Part shown: positions 1 through 11,940 of the stretch, in pieces | Layout: each line of letters begins with the position of its first letter | Position numbering within the stretch: the stretch's first letter is position 1 | Assembly (NCBI GenBank): GCA_947359465.1 | Contig: OX375881.1 | Location: 75,539,914-75,603,913, forward strand | Origin: Metellina segmentata | Lineage: Eukaryota > Arthropoda > Arachnida > Araneae > Tetragnathidae | DNA: 64,000 nt | Reading direction: 5' to 3' | The notes under the pieces: generated by a model | What the model saw: only the letters and a program-made list of their open reading frames with translations | Database searches by the model: none | Told to the model about the DNA's origin: nothing | Made by a program: the position numbers and the translations under genes

Positions 1-720
1 CTGTGGACTGCGTGTAAGGATTCCTTTATACGGGATCCCCCTCACGCCAAACCATCGACGGCTGCGTCTGCAATGGGCTCATGAGCACAGACAGTGGCGG
101 GCTGATTGGCAACAAGTTGTCTTTTCTGACGAATCCCGCTTTAATTTGTGTTACCATGATGGCCGCATTCGTGTTAGACACTATGCCGGTGAACGCTGCC
201 TTCCAGAGTGCGTTATCGAACGTCATAGTGGCCGAACAACCGGAGTTACGGTCTGGGGTACGATTTCGTATCATGGACGATCTCAGCTGCTGCGAATTGA
301 GGGTAATCTGAATAGCAACAGGTGCGTCCGTGAAGTGCTAGAGCAGAAGTCGTTCCCTTCCTTCAAGGCATCCCTGGAGCTATCTTTCAACAGGATAATG
401 CACGCCCACATGTTGCAAGGAATGTTCGAGACATCTTTTCAGCCCTGCGCATGCAACTTCTTCCTTGGCCTGCTTATTTGCTGGATATGTCGTCTATTGA
501 GCAATTGTGGGATTTGGTTGGTCGGCGTCTCGCTCTTGATTCATGTCCTGTAGCTTAAAAATACGAACTTTGGGTGCGCATACAAACAATATGGAATTCT
601 CTTCCACCAGCAGACATTCAATATATGTTTCACTCCATGCCACGTCGTATAACAAAACTTATTGCAGCGCGTGGTGGCTAAACCAAATACTGATTTTTTT
701 TTACTTTGAAAATTTATTCA

Positions 721-731
721 TTTATTTATAC
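721..731. repeat. Target-site duplication of SINE A copy 1 (left)
   Basis: TTTATTTATAC, repeated exactly at 1000-1010. Length and AT-richness fit LINE-mediated SINE insertion. Confidence 0.85.
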
Positions 732-999
732 TTTTTTTTTCCCCTTAATGGCGGGCACATTTTGACCGAAGTCATTGGCCACTACAAGGCCGGAAGTGAT
801 GGCCACTTGTGAAGGAGCACCCAGTGGGAGGACCATCATTGCTCCTAACAATTACTTCGTAATTTTGCACCATGTTCAGATGACGAAGCAACACCTGAGC
901 TGGTATACGCTTACAAACATCCATGCCCGTACCCGGATTCAAACCGGGGACCTTCCGATCTAGAGGCTAACACCTTAACCACTATACCGGTTGGTCGCT
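732..999 (-). mobile_element. tRNA-derived SINE (family A, copy 1)
   Basis: Read on the minus strand, a tRNA-like head at 999-920 has a box A (ATAGTGGTTAAGG) and a box B (GGTTTGAATCC). A core containing CAGGTGTTGCTTCGTC follows, and the tail is an A-run seen as T at 732-740. An 11-bp direct repeat TTTATTTATAC flanks it at 721-731 and 1000-1010. A near-identical copy is at 9770-10038. The tRNA head is not a working tRNA gene: the acceptor stem is not closed. Confidence 0.88.
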
Positions 1000-1010
1000 T
1001 TTATTTATAC
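1000..1010. repeat. Target-site duplication of SINE A copy 1 (right)
   Basis: TTTATTTATAC, exact match to 721-731. Confidence 0.85.
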
Positions 1011-1840
1011 TAATACAAGCCGTTTGTGTATTAAATTTCATTTAATTCTGATGACTCGTTCATGGTGTTGCATTGTTTACAAACAGCAGTATATGTTTGC
1101 TCAAACCCTAAAATTAAATGTATGTTATTCACACTCAGCAAATTCTAAAAGACCATTTTTTTATGTAATAGATCCAGTACACTGGCTAAAATCTGTAAGA
1201 ACTAATTGAATGAACCAAAAAAATTCCTGAACAGGCTATGTTCTATCCCTCTTTTAATGATTGGACCAGTGCTAAAGTGGTTGATAAAACTGCTTCATTC
1301 CATTCACTGAAAAAATTGTATGATTTAGAAAAAAATGGAATAGTTAAGTATTCTCACACTCTTAGTGCTAAATCAATATGTCCCACTAGTCTTCAAAGGC
1401 AAAATGCTAGTCTGGCTTTAAATGTTTTTAATTTAAGTGTGTGTGAAAGTTTAAAACTTGGTTAGTCTCAATAATAACATTGCTAATGCTGTCGATACTG
1501 CAGATTATATAAAAATTATTGTTAATTGGTTTTACATAATGAATGTCAAATCTATATTCAACGGATATCATAAACGTAATATTTTCCAGCAACCTTTAAC
1601 AGTAATTGAAAACTACGATGCGTTCTATTTCCTGCATAATTTCCGAAATTGGTTAGAAAAATGGGAGAGTGTAACGATGCAAACTGGAAGGCTTTCACGA
1701 TAAACACTCCAAGCTCTAAAACAAAACCACTTATGTAGTCATTGAAATTACCAGATATCGCATTGATGAACTCCAGTTCGAATATGTTTTAACTGGAAAA
1801 TTGCAAACGGACACATTAGAGAGCCGTATTTGTAAATATA

Positions 1841-3134
1841 CAGAGGCTGTTCGTACATTTTTTAGACGATTTTGGTTAGCGGTAATAAATAATCGTTTGC
1901 TGCAAAAGAAATAATTGCAGTTGTACTATGTTTTTAAAAGTCAAAATTATCGTCTGCGGCTTGGGAGGTTTGTTTTTATTCAAAATGGCGTTTTTAACGA
2001 AGAAGTGGTTCGAAAGCTATATTTTTTCTTTCCGAAGAGAAATATTCATATTCCGTTAGCCAAAAACGATGTGAGAGTCATGGTTTTGTGATATCTAAAG
2101 CGTCGATAGATAATATCGTCAACAAGAAAGGAAAAAAACGTCAAATGGGGGACTCAAGTGGGACAAAAATTCCAAACAAGTATCCAAGGAAGAAACGGAC
2201 ATCTTCGACTATTGCAAAGGTACGTTGTTTAATGTTAAAAGAAAATCCCACTAGTCAAAGGACAGTTGCAAAATCATTAAAATGTTCGGTGTCCACTGTA
2301 AACAAAATGATAAACGTTGATTTAAATCTTAAGAAAGCGAAAAAACGCAATGTGCATCGTCTTTCTCCAAAGCATATCGCTGAACGCAGGACACACTGCC
2401 GAATTCTATATGAGAAACACTTATCCAAAGAAAAATGGAAAAAAATTGTCACAGTAGATGAATCATGGGTGTATTTAAATGATTGCAGCAAAAAAAGAGC
2501 CATTTATTAAAAGGGGAGAACAAATTTAAGTACTTGGTTCACAGAATCAAAAGAAAGTTTTTCTAAGGGATTCATGATTGTTGCTGGTTTTTTATATTAT
2601 GGCAAGTTAAAAATAAAGAGAGTGGGAAAAAATGTCAAGATTAACTCCAAATACTATCAGGAACATATTTTATCGCCAATTTTTCTGAATGAAATACCAT
2701 CGCTTTACCCACAGTGCCATCAATCTGTGGAACTCCATCAAGACAAAACTAGCAGTCACACATCAAAATCCACTGTAAATTTCCTAAAAGAAATGGAACA
2801 AAAAACCGGTATCAAGGCCGTACCCTTCACTGTTATCCCTACTAAATCTCCCGATGTATCACCTATGGATTTTTGTGCTTTCGAAATTTTAAAATCTGCA
2901 TTAGCCAAACGTCGTCCCACAACCCTTACAGGACTCTGGAAAGCTGTTCAGGAGGAATGGGATAGAATACCCCTTCTGACACTTCAAAAGACATTATTAT
3001 CCTGGAAATTACGGTGTCGAAAGATAGTTCAGAATAAGGGCTATCAAATAGAACATTTAAAACACAAGAATTTTATGTAATTTAGTTTTGTGAATACAAT
3101 ATACATTGTCTAAAAAATGTGTGAACAGCCTCTG
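1841..3134 (+). mobile_element. DD41D Tc1/mariner-superfamily element, full length
   Basis: The 1294-bp element has inverted ends starting CAGAGGCTGTTC (left 1841; right end at 3134 is its complement, with ACATTTTTTAGAC also shared) and a TA duplication at 1839-1840 and 3135-3136. It is inserted in the P-like transposase remnant, which reads on directly across the junction. Size and structure are those of an intact mariner-type unit carrying one transposase gene. Confidence 0.88.
1985..3080 (+). pseudogene. DD41D mariner-type transposase, one stop and a 5' frame change
   Basis: The frame from about 2019 to 3080 encodes an HTH region (SQRTVAKSLKCSVSTVNKMI) and a DDE domain: first Asp in VTVDESW, second in HQDKTSSH, third in SPDVSPMD. 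Counting residues between the second and third Asp gives 41, the DD41D type. An in-frame TAA at 2508-2510 interrupts an otherwise continuous frame; the reading resumes with KGRTNLSTWF in the same frame. At the N-terminus FNEEVVRKLYF lies in one frame and FLSEEKYSYS in another, so a base was probably gained or lost in the T-run near 2022-2027. These two lesions are the only ones seen. The protein ends with TAA after KHKNFM. Confidence 0.8.
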
Positions 3135-3257
3135 TAGACAACTTGATGGATCACAATATCATGTGTCCTTGACACAAGTTTATGAGGTTGAAAAAAAAAT
3201 AAAACTTCAATCCATGTTGCCGTTAACTTTATCATCCAAAAATTAAGGTCAAATTGA

Positions 3258-4069
3258 GGTACAGCTCCACTCTACGTTTATGAGTGATGGCAACGGCTTG
3301 GCGATTTTTTTGGCGCATTTCTAGTAGCGAGTTACGATAAATTAAGGCAACCCATCATTCGTTACGGTTGTTGTGGTTTTCATGGCAACCTCGGAAAACG
3401 GTAACTTTTAATTTTCATTTTGAATATTGTAGAAAGTTCTTCTAAAATCCGTTAAAGTTGTTTGATTTCATTGATTCGTTTGAAATATTTTCTTTCCTCC
3501 CATTGGTAATTTTGTTTTTAAAATATCCTATGATTGCATTGGTCCTTTTTAATCGTTTTCTGTGATACCATTGGTCCATTTATTTGTATTTTGACAGTTG
3601 TGGAATTTTTATTTTATTATTATAGTTTTCACAAAAGAATTAAGAGTTTTGTTTTTTGACAATTTTCGTTTTCATTATTTTTTTACGGAAGAATTCTAAC
3701 GTTATCAGGTTGTATTATTTCTTGCTTTTTTTCTTTCGTAAATTTTTTTTCTTTTTCAACATGCCTACTGTATTTAGTGTAATAAGTTTTATTATATTCT
3801 TACCCAACATTCGTAGCTTAGTTTCTCTGCTGATTCACAAAAGTGTTTTGGTATGTGCTTAAGCTTACTACTTTTTTGTAAAAGTTTTTAAAAAATATAC
3901 TTTTTAAAACGTTCTGAAATGTGTTTAAAAAGTGTGTTGTAAAAAGAAAAAAAAAATTTTGACAAAAAAAGAGTTAGGAAATAATTCTTTCCTTGGCGAC
4001 TTTAGAAGTGCGCCACAAAAATCACCAAGGCCGTTGCCATCGCTCATAAACGTAGAGTGTAGCTGTTCC
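3258..4069. mobile_element. Non-autonomous TIR element (family T), long copy
   Basis: An 812-bp element has terminal inverted repeats of about 45 bp. The left end starts GGTACAGCTCCACTCTACG and contains GATGGCAACGGC; the right end is the near-complement (GGAACAGCTACACTCTACG). Eight-base flanks CAAATTGA (3250-3257) and CAAATCGG (4070-4077) match at six positions, suggesting an aged 8-bp duplication. It sits in the P-like remnant, which continues after it. No transposase is encoded. A shorter relative is at 16551-16861; they also share an internal stretch around GTTTGATTTCATTG and TTTTCATTTTGAATATT. Confidence 0.75.
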
Positions 4070-4367
4070 CAAATCGGCATAACTCTCTGATGATGTTGAT
4101 TCGAATCATTTTTATGCAAATTACGACATTCCTCCCTTTCTAAATGATGATTTTTCGATGACGTATGTTTCGAATGATGTTATAGAAAAATTAAATCCAA
4201 TGCTTCCTTTAGTTTTTGTTTCAGGCTATTGTATTCATTCTATGTTGAAACATTAATTGCCATATTTGTAGAAACCAACTTTTATTCGATAAAGATATGG
4301 TACCTGATGAAAAGTTTAGATCGGGGTGGTTTAAAATACCCCATTGATAATGTTCAGCCTCCATGTA

Positions 4368-4540
4368 TGTTACGCGCAAATCCGCCAGAGGGCGATACTT
4401 TTGTTTTTATTTTCTCTTGTTCTACAGTTCCTGCTCCTGTATCGACAACAAGTAGGACGCAAGCGCGTCTGCATTTATTCTTTTGCTTTATTAAATCTTG
4501 TTTTCTGTTAGTCATCACGGCGTCAGTTTGAGTTCATTTC
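4368..4540 (+). repeat. Probable 5' LTR of the BEL/Pao element
   Basis: The P-like coding trace stops at about 4367 and a new sequence begins TGTTACGCGCAAATCC. It contains GCCAGAGGGCGATAC and a TTTATTAAATCTTG segment and ends near TTCATTTCCCA. Behind it lies the leader GGAGGCTCCGTCGAG, typical of BEL/Pao 5' regions. No matching 3' LTR is in the window, so the boundaries are approximate. Confidence 0.45.
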
Positions 4541-4727
4541 CCAACGACAGAAACAAATTGGAGGCTCCGTCGAGATTATTACAAGAATTCGCGGATCAAC
4601 GCAGCAACAGCGCATCAAGACCAAACAGAAAAGTGGTTTTTCATTTCCGTGCTGAAGCTTGTCTTTGGTTTCAACACATCAATTTTACAAGACTGCGAAT
4701 TCAATCAGCAATTGCCATTCAGTCACA

Positions 4728-5640
4728 ATGACTGAAAAAGAAGCTACGGCAAAACAACTACGTGGCCACGCCCGTGGTTCATTGACGCGCATAGCAAACT
4801 ATATTAGTGACAGTTCGTCACAATTTTCAAAAAGAGATCTAAGCAACAGGCTTGAAAAGCTAGAACAAGCTTATACAGATTTCAAGAATGCAGACGCCAT
4901 ATTACCTCCGCAACAATGAGAAATGGAGGATTTCGAGGAAAAATACTTCGGAACCAAAGCCAAGTTGCAGGACATGACTGATGAATTTTCGATTCCAAAT
5001 GTATCAATTGCATAACATTAGTAATTTTAAATTGCCTAGAATAAATATTCAGTCCTTCACTGGCAAATATATTGATTGGCATTCATTCAAAGATTTGTAT
5101 ATATCTCTTGTACATAATAATGAATGTCTCACAGATATTCAAAAATTTCAGTAACTGAAAGGTCTTTTAATGCATGAACCAGCTTCTATTATAAAACACA
5201 TACCGGTTTCAGAAACCAGCTATCAAGAAGCATGGGAAAAATTATTGGGCAGGTATGATTGCAAAAAACAAATCACTGCCTCATTAATTAAAACATTTCT
5301 TGATCAACCCGCAGTCAGTCAACCAAACCCTCTGGAATTAAGAAAAATAGCAGACATCTCTGACGAGACAATCAGAGGGTTAAAATGACTGCATGAAAAG
5401 GCAACTGAAAGAGATCCACGGTTAATCTTTATATTACTGCAAAAGGTTGACTTTAAAACACGTCAAGCATGGGCACAACTCACAACCGAAGACGAATTTC
5501 CGTCTTTCGAAAGGTTTTTAGAGTTCCTAAATAACAGGTGTGCGTCATTAGAATTATATCAAAGCGATGACATTTCAGTCGACAACAAAGAAAAGGGATT
5601 TCGCAATAAAAGTTTCGAAAATAACAACGGTAACAACTGT
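4728..5640 (+). pseudogene. BEL/Pao gag remnant
   Basis: ATG at 4728 opens MTEKEATAKQLRGHARGSLT. Coiled regions follow (SNRLEKLEQAYTDFKNADA), then stops near 4917 and 5012. The gag core resumes with ETSYQEAWEKLLGRYDCKKQ and, after a stop at 5386, FEFLNN-like sequence (ERFLEFLNNRC). The broken frame shows it is not functional. Confidence 0.7.
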
Positions 5641-6507
5641 TCTCTATGTTCAAACCCTCATTATTTGTATAAATGCTTCAAATTCAAAAACTTAAACGTA
5701 AAAGAAAGAAAGCAATTCGTAATAAAGAATAAAATTTGCCAAAACTGTTTAATTTCAACGAGTCATAATCACTACAAGTGTAAGTTAAGTAGTTGCAAGA
5801 ATTGTGGAGAAAAACACAGCAGTTATTTATGCGAGAGATCCAAGGGTCCCATTTCAGCATTTTCACGTAGTCGTAACTCTGCGACAGAACCCTCAGAAAC
5901 TGACCTTGAACCGCAGCCGAGTTCTAACTACTTGAAGGGGAAAGAAGTTTCTGCCAATACAACAAATTTATGCGCTCTACTCCCAACAGCGAAATTAGCA
6001 GTAAGCAATAGTGAAGGAAATTGTCAGCGTGTAACAGCTCTTCTCGACAGCGGAAGTCAAATTACCATGGTGCGAGAAGGCGTATTGAAAGATTTATGTG
6101 TAGTCAGAAAAAAGGATCGATATCCGGTTAAAGGGCTAGGCAAGACGCCAGTTGGTTTCACCAAGGGGTCGTTTTGTTTAACATTACATTCTGGAACTGA
6201 TGCACAGGCAGAACTAAATATCAACGCCTTCATCTTGAATAATTTGACAGGTCCTTTACCAGCAAAACAAATAAATCACCAAGACTTCCAACACTTAAAA
6301 AACCTCAAACTTGCAGATCCTGAGTTTTACATTCCAAAAGAAATTGATTTAATTATTGGTGCAGACTATTTTTTCTCTATTCTTTTACCGGAAAAAAATA
6401 GTATCTCAAAACAGCAATTTAATTGCACAGGACTCAACTCTCTGATTTCTCATTTCCGGGAAGTTGCCAGAAAATTATTCCAAAACAAATGCTTCTACAC
6501 ACATTAA
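5641..6507 (+). pseudogene. BEL/Pao zinc knuckles and aspartic protease
   Basis: A continuous frame of about 280 codons begins with cysteine-rich knuckles (CSLCSNPH, CQNCLISTSHNHYKC, CKNCGEKHSSYLC) that bind nucleic acid in the family. It then carries the protease active site LLDSGSQITM, about 120 residues in, and ends in ADPEFYIPKEIDLIIGADYF, a segment characteristic of BEL/Pao proteases. The frame is lost at about 6507. Confidence 0.8.
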
Positions 6508-7240
6508 TGTGTTCGAGTTAAACATTGATACAGAGATTCGGCGGTTTTGGCAGATGGAGGAAATAGAGAACACGAAAAAGAATCTTTTGACACCAGAAGA
6601 GCAATTTTGCGAAACACATTTTAAGGAAACTCATTCCATAAATCAAAGCGGTCGTTTTGTGGTTAAACTCCCTTTCTATAAAACACGTCTCAGTTTGGGT
6701 AACTCTAAACCTGCAGCACTTTCACGTTTCTTTGCAATGGAAAGAAAATTTGCAATTAATCACGAGTTCGAAAAGCAGTACAAAAATTTTATGCTGGAAT
6801 ACGAACAGCTAGGTCACATGACAGTCATCGAAAATGATCAGTCATCAGACACTCCTTGTAAGGGCAAGTACATACTCCCTCATCACGCTATCTTGAAACC
6901 ATCGAGCCTAACTTCAATACGCGTTGTATTTGACACATCAAATAAAAGTAGCAATGGCGTTTCGTTAAATAGCATTCTAGGAGTAGGCCCTAAATTACAA
7001 AGGGACAATTTCGAAATTTTGTTAAGTTTCCGAATTTTAAAAGTGGTATTTACCGCAGATTTGGAAAAAATGTACCGACAAATTTTAGTAGCTGACGAAG
7101 ATCAAAATTTTCAACGCATACTTTGGCGCTATAATCCCAATGATCCAATTCGGGAATACAAGTCAAACACAGTCACATATGGCACTTCATCTACTTCATT
7201 TTTGGCAACAAGATGCTTGAAAAAAATATCTCCAGGTTAG
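6464..7240 (+). pseudogene. BEL/Pao reverse transcriptase, N-terminal part
   Basis: The frame carries FWQMEEIENTKKNLLTPEEQ, the RVVFDTSNKSSNGVSLN palm strand and DLEKMYRQILV. DLEKMYRQI is the first catalytic Asp region of BEL/Pao RT. It overlaps the protease frame by about 40 bases because of a frame change. The frame ends at 7240. Confidence 0.8.
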
Positions 7241-7253
7241 CGATCATACAGAA

Positions 7254-7775
7254 ATGACTCGCATTATTCGAGAAGACTTCTACATGGATGATCTGCTCAG
7301 TGGAGCTGAATCTGTGGATGAAGCTGCATCAATTTACAAGAAAATTACTTCCATTTTTCTAACACATGGTTTTCATTTGAGAAAATGGAATTTAAATTCA
7401 TCCGAATTATTAACTCAGTTTCGTGGTCACAAATCACATGAATCAAATTTTGAAATCATTCCAAAAGAAAGTTCTAAGGTGTTAGGAATGTTTTGGGACT
7501 CAACAAAAGATAACTTCAATTTCAAAGCTGTTTTACAGCTAACTACACCTTTAACTAAACGAAGTATACTTTCAGAGTCGGCACGCATTTTTGACCCATT
7601 AGGACTCTTATCTCCTTGCACTATTTTGATTAAAATATTTTATCAAAAATTGTGGCTCACTAAAGGAGACTGGGACACACATATTCCACCACATTTAGTG
7701 AACGAGTGGATCAAATTTCAAAGCACTTTTAGTCAGATAAATCACTGCAACATCCCGAGACGTGTAATCATTTAA
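7254..7775 (+). pseudogene. BEL/Pao reverse transcriptase, YMDD part
   Basis: The motif FYMDDLLSGAESVDEA is the catalytic YxDD of the RT. The thumb and connection follow (KVLGMFWDSTKDNF, RIFDPLGLLSPCTI). The break from the upstream RT frame near 7240 separates the catalytic residues, so the polymerase is inactive as it stands. Confidence 0.82.
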
Positions 7776-8307
7776 CAGCGAGTGTGTTATACAATTACAC
7801 GGTTTTTGCGACGCATCTTCATTGGCTTATGCAGCAGCTGTATATTACCGTCAAGGTCACAACAACATTGCAAAGGTTCATCTTTTAGTTGCTAAGACTA
7901 AAGTCGCGCCCATCAAACAAGTTTCAATACCGCGACTCGAACTTTCCAGTGCACATTTATTATCCGAGTTACTCAAAACAGTTTTGAACACTCTAAGCAA
8001 ATACAAATTTGAAGTGTTTGCGTGGCCTGATTCGAAGGTGGTTCTCGCCTGGCTAAACGCACATCCGCGAAAATGGAAAACGTTTGTAGCCAATAGAACA
8101 TCGCAAATTATTGAACTAGTACCCACTAAACACTGGCATCATGTTCCTTCCAAAGAAAATCCGGCAGATATTGCGTCTCGAGGCATTCATCCCGAGAGCT
8201 TGCAACAATGCAAATTGTGGTGGGAAGGTCCAGATTTTCTAGCTCTTAACGAAGAGAGTTGGCCGAAAACAGAATTTAAGGCATACGGTAAGAATTCAAC
8301 ACAATGA
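7776..8307 (+). pseudogene. BEL/Pao RNase H region
   Basis: The trace begins around the FCDASSLAYAAAVYYRQ strand with the first catalytic Asp, partly upstream of the first Met. It continues through PRLELSSAHLLSELL and WPDSKVVLAWLNAHPRKWK to HVPSKENPADIASRGI. The order and motifs are those of BEL/Pao RNase H. It ends at a stop at about 8305. Confidence 0.8.
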
Positions 8308-8399
8308 CCCATCGAAACGTTCAGTACCTCTCTCATTAACAGAAATACATACAGCCGAATGAGCTATAAATCATTAAATTCAAGAACTTTATTTTTTTG

Positions 8400-8782
8400 A
8401 GGATTTGAAATCAGTAAAAGAGAAAAAACCTTTACCAAAGAAAAGTCAATTACATTCACTAAACCCATTTGTAGATGTTGACGGTCTTCTACGGGTGGGA
8501 GGACGTATTCAAAATTCACCATTAACATTTAACATCAAGCATCCAATTATACTTCCATCGCAGCATAAAATTCGCGAATTACTCGTGAAGGAGCGTCATG
8601 TCACTGATTTGCATGCCGGGCCTACGTTGCTTTCTCATATTGTCAGACAGTCTCACTGGATACTCAGAGGTAAGGTAATCATTAATAAATGTGTCAACAA
8701 GTGTTTGATTTGCTGCAGATTCAAGGCTTCAACAGCGCCACAGCAAATGGGTAATTTGCCTGAACACCGTGTAACTTTAGAG
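8400..8782 (+). pseudogene. BEL/Pao integrase N-terminal region
   Basis: The frame carries VDVDGLLRVGGRIQNSPL, HPIILPSQHKIRELLV and an HHCC zinc-binding segment ending CLICCRFKAS. It is cut by the hAT element after PEHRVTLE. Confidence 0.8.
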
Positions 8783-9017
8783 CAGTGTTTCCCAAACTAT
8801 TTTGGTCGAGGAACCCCCAAATTTGTTGCCAATGATCGCGGAACCCTGAATATTTTTCATATAACGACTTTTCAAAATTTAATATCTGATATTAAATGAA
8901 ACAAGAATTATTTTGGTATTTCGGATTTTATTGAATTAAACGAAACAAAACAAAAATTATTATAGAAATAATTAATAAAAATACAAAACATCAACTAAAA
9001 TAAATGAAAAAACTTTA

Positions 9018-9149
<132 letters not shown>

Positions 9150-9769
9150 TTAAAACCCAGCTTCACACAAATAAAAACGTAGTAAACGGCAATAGAATTC
9201 GAATACCATGTTTTGATAAATTTGGATATTCATCGAATACATCTGACCAGAATATTGTTAACGAAACTGTTCTAAATTTGGTTTCTAGTTGTGTATCCGA
9301 ACTCAATTCAATCAATTTTTCATAATCCATGGAATGAAATCCTTTTGGTTTTTCTTTTATTTTGAAAGGATTTTGTACCCAGTAATTATCTTGATTCTCT
9401 AGGTTTGGAAAGTAATCACTGAGTGATTGCTGTAAACTGGACAGATATGTTTTTATACCGTCGCGGATTTCTATATCTAAATTCGCTTCATATTCTTAGA
9501 GAAAATCACTAAGCGTCTGGAAACACTCGAAGTTGTTTTGCTCCACAGCTGAAATCCAATATTGTATTTTCCTTCAAAAGGCAACCAATTTATCTTTTGT
9601 TTGGAATATGTTGACTTGTTTTCCTTGAAGAGCCAAACATAATTCGTTCAATTTTCCAAATATGTCAGCAAGGTATGCAGGTGTAGATAGCAAGTGATAT
9701 TATTTAATCCTGTCTGATAATTCAAATTTGTGACCAATATAATACGCCATCAGTTCCTTTCGCAATTCA

Positions 9770-10038
9770 GACATTTTTTTTTCTAATGGCGGGCACATTT
9801 GACCTAAGTCATTGGCCACTACAAGGCCGGAAGTGATGGCCACTTGTGAAGGAGCACCCAGTGGGAGGACCATCATTGCCCCTAACAACTTATACTTCGT
9901 AATTTTGAACTATGTTCAGATGACGAAGCAACACCTGAGCTGGTATACGCTTACAAACATCCATGCCCGAACCCGGATTCGAACCGGGGACCTTCCGATC
10001 TAGAGGCTAACACCTTAACCACTATACCGGTTGGTCGG
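9770..10038 (-). mobile_element. tRNA-derived SINE (family A, copy 2)
   Basis: Over 95 percent identical by eye to 732-999, same strand. The head on the minus strand starts near 10038 with box A and box B (GGTTCGAATCC); the tail is the T-run at 9773-9782. Exact 9-bp flanks CGCAATTCA lie at 9761-9769 and 10039-10047. It interrupts the hAT transposase remnant between HTDVRWLSRGKML and YIGHKFELS. Confidence 0.9.
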
Positions 10039-10781
10039 CGCAATTCAAATATTTGCACAAGCATTTTACCTCGCGATAACCATCTAACATCCGTATGAAG
10101 AAATAAAGTGGTGTGAAGACTACCCATATCTTCGCAAATGTCTTTGAAAATACGTGATTGCAATGGTTTACTTTTGATAAAATTAATAATCTTCAATGCT
10201 TCGTCTAGAACAGATTTAAATGTCACCGAAATCCTTTTTGTTACTAATGCATATCTGTGAAGAATGCAATGAGTACTGTTACAGTTTTTTGCAACATTTT
10301 TAATCCGTGCTACAGCACCACTCACTTTTCCTGTCATTGCTTTTGCTGCATCGCTGCATACTTCAATACATTTTTCCCAGTTAATTTCATGCGTTGTCAT
10401 AAAATTATCAATGCAGTTAAATATATTTTCCCCCGTAGTGTTAATGTTCACACTATCAAATAAAAGCAAATCTTCTTCAATTTTTTTATTAAAATCATAC
10501 CGAATGAAAAAAAGCAAAATTGCTAATCTAGCAACGTCTGTGAGCTCATCTAGTTGTAATACATAAGCGTCACACGCCTGTAACCATGAAATAAGTTCTA
10601 TTTAAATGTCACCGACAATATCGTTAATACGCCTTTTTACAGTATTGTTAGAAAGAGACAAACTTTCAATTTGTTTGCTATACTCTTCGCCGAATACACA
10701 CGAAACGATATCTTGAACGCAAGGTTTAATAAGTGATTCACCAATAACATGTGACTCGCCTGCAAGAGCAATACGGCAAGA

Positions 10782-11434
10782 TCTATATATATAATTCTCT
10801 TACGTGGCACGCAAAAAAGACGTTATTTGTAATCGCGTATTGGCAACACTGTACGATTGTTTGTTTATCGCGAGGTCTCGCGCAACGATTGAATTTATAG
10901 CGTTATCGGATGAAATTTTATTGACAAAAAAAAAGGAAATTTTAATGAGCTGTTGCAGTTAGTTTATAATAGAAATCAAAGAAAGCGGAGGATCTTTTCA
11001 GGGTCATTAAAAAAACGGTCCTTTTCAGGGCCAACAATTATAGTTCAGCAAGACGCTTGCACTACAACTTTCGGCAACAAACTCAATGAAAAAGTGTGGG
11101 TCGTTTGAGTGCTGGGAAAATGTACACACAAACAACATGCTGGGTATTCAATTTCCAAAGCAACGCTCACATTTCGAGTCAAAATTTGCACAAAGTTTTC
11201 ATTTGAATTCTGATTTTAGAGATACTGTATATATTTTTTTCTGTAATACAGCAAATTAAGATTTGAAAAACATTTTTTTGATAACATATTTTGTAAACAA
11301 TCCCTTCTGCTAGGACACATGTCTTCATTGAGGCGAGCGAAGCGAGAATAGGTTCGCGCAGCGAACCAATGAGGATTGCGATGCAATCCTCCGGGGGTTG
11401 GCGAGCGTTAGCGAGCAGGGGGCAGGCCCCCTAG
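10782..11434 (+). mobile_element. Helitron-like element
   Basis: Starts TCTATATATATAATTCTC and ends in a hairpin of six paired bases (GGGGGC, loop, GCCCCC at 11418-11431) running into CTAG, inserted between A and T with no duplication, as Helitrons do. Near the end are GCGAGCG and TTCGC repeats with GATTGCGATGCAATCC. It lies inside the hAT transposase coding trace, which reads on at 11435. A related copy is at 32914-33362. No Rep/helicase is encoded. Confidence 0.65.
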
Positions 11435-11752
11435 TACTTTATACGACGCTTCCGTTATCTTTTGATTATTGTTTTGAAATTTTTTATCATAAAACTTGCT
11501 TTTATTATGGTTTTCAAGTTTTCTTCTTAAAAAAAGAAATATCTTTGCCTTTATTTGTTGGGTGATTTTTTTCAGTCGCCTTATTTAAAATTTTAAATTT
11601 AATGCGTTGGTCGATTGTATACTTTCCAAGGAAAATGTGAATATATTAGACGCCATTCTTATTTTTTTAATGAAATAAAATTTGTCACGCGGAACCCCTA
11701 AATTTTTTCGTGGAACCCCAGGGTTCCGCGGAACCTACTTTGGGAACCACTG

Positions 11753-11940
11753 CTTTAGAGAGACCTTTCTTCAGCTGTGGAATTGATTATGCTGGCCCAG
11801 TTCAAGTTAAATTTAACAGGGATCGTGGCTCTAAAACAACTAAGGGCCGACATTGAGGCCGTTAGCGATCTCACAACTGATGCTTTCTTAGCCGCACTTA
11901 GACGTTTACTTTTTTCACACTTTAAATTTTTAAGTAATGA
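11753..11940 (+). pseudogene. BEL/Pao integrase fragment after the hAT insertion
   Basis: Reading resumes at the duplicated CTTTAGAG with RPFFSCGIDYAGPVQV, containing the first catalytic Asp of the integrase core (CGIDYAGP). Part of the core is missing (junction near 11845) before SDLTTDAFLAALRR. Nothing recognisable follows. Confidence 0.75.

Larger units (their letters stand above)
1..1090 (+). mobile_element. Tc1-like element, 3' part with broken transposase, split by a SINE
   Basis: The left end of the window lies inside a Tc1-family transposase. Fragments such as YHDGRIRVRHYAGE, ERHSGRTTGVTVWG, ISYHGRSQLLRIEGNLNSNR and, after frameshifts, IWNSLPPADIQ and FHSMPRR are spread over different forward frames between 70 and 690. 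The catalytic DNARPH stretch near 395-420 is readable only across a frame change. After the SINE at 732-999 the 3' end resumes and appears to finish at about 1090 (GTTTACAAACAGCAG before TA). The element is dead and its 5' end is outside the window. Confidence 0.75.
1091..4367 (+). pseudogene. P-element-like (THAP9-like) transposase remnant, interrupted
   Basis: Coding traces run forward through 1130-1838, 3137-3250 and 4078-4367. They include FYVIDPVHWLKSVRTN, SFNDWTSAKVVDKTASFHSL, VNWFYIMNVKSIFNGYHKRN, FRNWLEKWES, LQTDTLESRICKY, then RQLDGSQYHVS after the mariner insertion, and finally FVSGYC and SLDRGGLKYP. These match the GTP-binding and C-terminal regions of P-type transposases in order, as I remember them. 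The frame changes several times. The Tc1 element, the DD41D element, the TIR element at 3258 and the BEL element all sit inside or against this sequence, so it is the oldest layer visible. The N-terminal THAP domain is outside the window. Confidence 0.7.

Noticed and set aside
920..999. tRNA gene on the minus strand
   Set aside because: It has box A and box B, but the acceptor stem does not pair and the same segment continues into a SINE body with a poly-A tail and target duplications.
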